Source: Microbaculum marinum (lineage in GTDB: Bacteria > Pseudomonadota > Alphaproteobacteria > Rhizobiales > Tepidamorphaceae). From it: 64,000 nt of DNA. The DNA is taken from assembly GCF_042646165.1 (NCBI RefSeq), contig NZ_JBHRTC010000003.1. One strand, 5' to 3'. The position numbers and the translations under genes are program-made. Numbering within the stretch: the stretch's first letter is position 1; every line of letters begins with the position of its first letter. The notes under the pieces were generated by a model. That model was not told where the DNA came from. It searched no databases and was given only the letters and a program-made list of their open reading frames with translations. Below are positions 62,950-64,000 of this stretch, piece after piece.

Positions 62950-63864
62950 ATGATGACCCTCATGACCGACCCTGCTTCCTTCTCCGTTGCCGAGTCCGCC
63001 GCCCGGCCGCCCGCGCCGGCGAGCGACTACGACGCGGTGCGCCGCACCGTCGAGTTCATCACCGAGAACTGGCGGGACCAGCCGGGCCTGGACGTCATTG
63101 CCGGGCATGTCGGCATGGAGCCGACCCGGCTGCAGAAGCTGTTCAGGCGCTGGTGCGGGCTGTCGCCCAAGGCCTTCGTCCAGGCGATCACGCTCGACAC
63201 CGCGCGCGACCTGCTTCGCGATTCGGCCTCGGTGCTGGACGCGACCTACGAGGTCGGCCTGTCCGGACCGGGCCGGCTGCACGACCTGTTCGTCACCCAC
63301 GAGGCGATGAGCCCGGGCGAGTACGCCGCGCGCGGCGCCGGCCTCGACATCGCCTGGAGCTTCCACGATTCGCCCTTCGGCGAGGCGCTGGTGATGGCGA
63401 CGCCGCGCGGGCTCGCCGGCATCGCGTTCGCCGACGGCCCGGCCGAGCGCGAGCGCGTGCTCGCCGACATGACCTCGCGCTGGCCGCAGGCCGACTTCCG
63501 CGAGGACGCCGCGGCGACGCAGACCTACGCGCGACGTGTCTTCCATCCCGAGCACTGGCGCCCGGACGATCCGCTGCGCATCGTCTTCATCGGCAGCGAT
63601 TTCGAGGTGCGGGTCTGGGAGACGCTGCTGCGGATCCCGTTCGGCCGCGCCACCACCTATTCCGACATCGCCGACCGGCTCGGCAAGCCGCGGGCGGCGC
63701 GCGCCGTCGGCTCGGCGGTCGGCCGCAACCCGATGTCCTTCGTGGTGCCGTGCCATCGCGTGCTGGGCAAGTCGGGATCGCTGTGCGGCTATCACTGGGG
63801 CCTGACCCGCAAGCGGGCGATCCTCGGCTGGGAAGCCGGGCTTGTCGGCGGGGGCCGCGCCTGA
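62950..63864 (+). CDS. AraC-domain methylated-DNA-protein cysteine methyltransferase
   Basis: A 304-residue protein joining an AraC-type helix-turn-helix region (about 28-125, VEFITENWRDQPGLDVIAGHVGMEPTRLQKLF split) to an O6-alkylguanine transferase domain. The acceptor Cys268 lies in VVPCHRVLGKSG, with the arginine-finger region FGRATTYSDIADRLGKP before it. It resembles the middle and C-terminal parts of Ada but lacks the N-terminal zinc domain that repairs methylphosphotriesters, so induction by methylation of that Cys is not possible. It may still autoregulate through the AraC part. Several in-frame ATGs (62950, 62953, 62962) compete as starts. Confidence 0.9.
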   Translation: MMTLMTDPASFSVAESAARPPAPASDYDAVRRTVEFITENWRDQPGLDVIAGHVGMEPTRLQKLFRRWCGLSPKAFVQAITLDTARDLLRDSASVLDATYEVGLSGPGRLHDLFVTHEAMSPGEYAARGAGLDIAWSFHDSPFGEALVMATPRGLAGIAFADGPAERERVLADMTSRWPQADFREDAAATQTYARRVFHPEHWRPDDPLRIVFIGSDFEVRVWETLLRIPFGRATTYSDIADRLGKPRAARAVGSAVGRNPMSFVVPCHRVLGKSGSLCGYHWGLTRKRAILGWEAGLVGGGRA

Positions 63865-63888
63865 GAGGGCCCCTTTGCGGAAGATCCG

Positions 63889-63924
63889 GCCGGCGGAGAC
63901 GCAGCAGCGCCTCCGCCGGCTTTT
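63889..63924 (+). terminator. intrinsic terminator after the Ada-like gene
   Basis: Perfect 10-bp stem GCCGGCGGAG / CTCCGCCGGC, 12-base loop, then TTTT, 25 bp after the stop codon. Confidence 0.85.
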
Positions 63925-63939
63925 CCGCATCTGCCAGCG

Positions 63940-63971
63940 CCTCGTGGTTCGAGGCGATCGCTGACGCAATT
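63940..63971. repeat. partial REP-like repeat
   Basis: CCTCGTGGTTCGAGGCGATCGC... matches the left half of the repeat at 62610-62657; the right half is absent or lies beyond the window end. Confidence 0.5.
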
Positions 63972-64000
63972 TCCATGTAACTTGAACTCCGCCGTTTCTG

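Overview
The window is GC-rich, densely packed bacterial chromosome that reads as an alphaproteobacterium of the order Hyphomicrobiales (Rhizobiales). The evidence is the gene order hemE-hemJ-rho-mnmE-mnmG-rsmG-parA-parB on one side and ppsR-maf-aroE-coaE-dnaQ-secB on the other, a hslV-GNAT-hslU block divergent from hisB, a DUF2628-hisH-hisA-hisF-hisE-coaA cluster, and CtrA-type motifs (TTAA-N7-TTAAC). I cannot assign a genus. No rRNA, CRISPR array, prophage or intact insertion sequence was seen. One tRNA (Gly, GCC) is present.

Layout. 0-4 kb: end of glpD, glpK, then a folate-independent methionine synthase core (MesD family) beside a homocysteine S-methyltransferase. 4-9.7 kb: tRNA-Gly, prolyl-tRNA deacylase, a thioredoxin-TPR chaperone, LON-domain protein, Trm112, two tandem secreted proteins of unknown function, a UbiH-type hydroxylase. 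9.8-14.3 kb: tesB, then glnK-amtB and a second amtB, each behind a sigma-54 promoter. 14.4-22.6 kb: ftsK (with a CtrA site), lolA, an exonuclease III, an OmpR-type regulator overlapping a cyclic-nucleotide-binding protein, an L,D-transpeptidase, a nucleotidyltransferase and a YggS protein. 22.8-27.1 kb: leuS-lptE-holA overlapping operon.

27.2-42.8 kb is the replication-origin domain. The Par system and three parS-like sites (29.6-31.7 kb) lie left of a predicted oriC (38.87-39.09 kb), which holds two exact CtrA sites and a DnaA-box-like sequence. Genes to the left run mainly leftward and genes to the right rightward, so the origin is also a strand-switch point. 42.8-51.1 kb holds secB, fxsA, a Tim44-like protein, mltA, a Smr-domain protein with an XRE regulator, a CysZ-like membrane protein, an adenosine kinase and an Ntn hydrolase, interrupted by tandem and palindromic repeats. 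51.3-60.5 kb carries coaA, most of the histidine pathway (hisE, F, A, H, B) and hslVU. The his cluster is broken twice, once by a lower-GC segment with a small gene and a terminator, once by a truncated haemoglobin and a formyltetrahydrofolate cyclo-ligase gene. 61-63.9 kb has nth, a DUF2244 protein and an AraC-Ada type alkyltransferase, among many intergenic palindromic repeats.

The most noteworthy items are the MesD gene without its usual MesX partner, the tandem unknown secreted proteins, the foreign-looking segment inside the his cluster, the possible small RNA before the exonuclease gene, and the oriC/parS/CtrA landscape.
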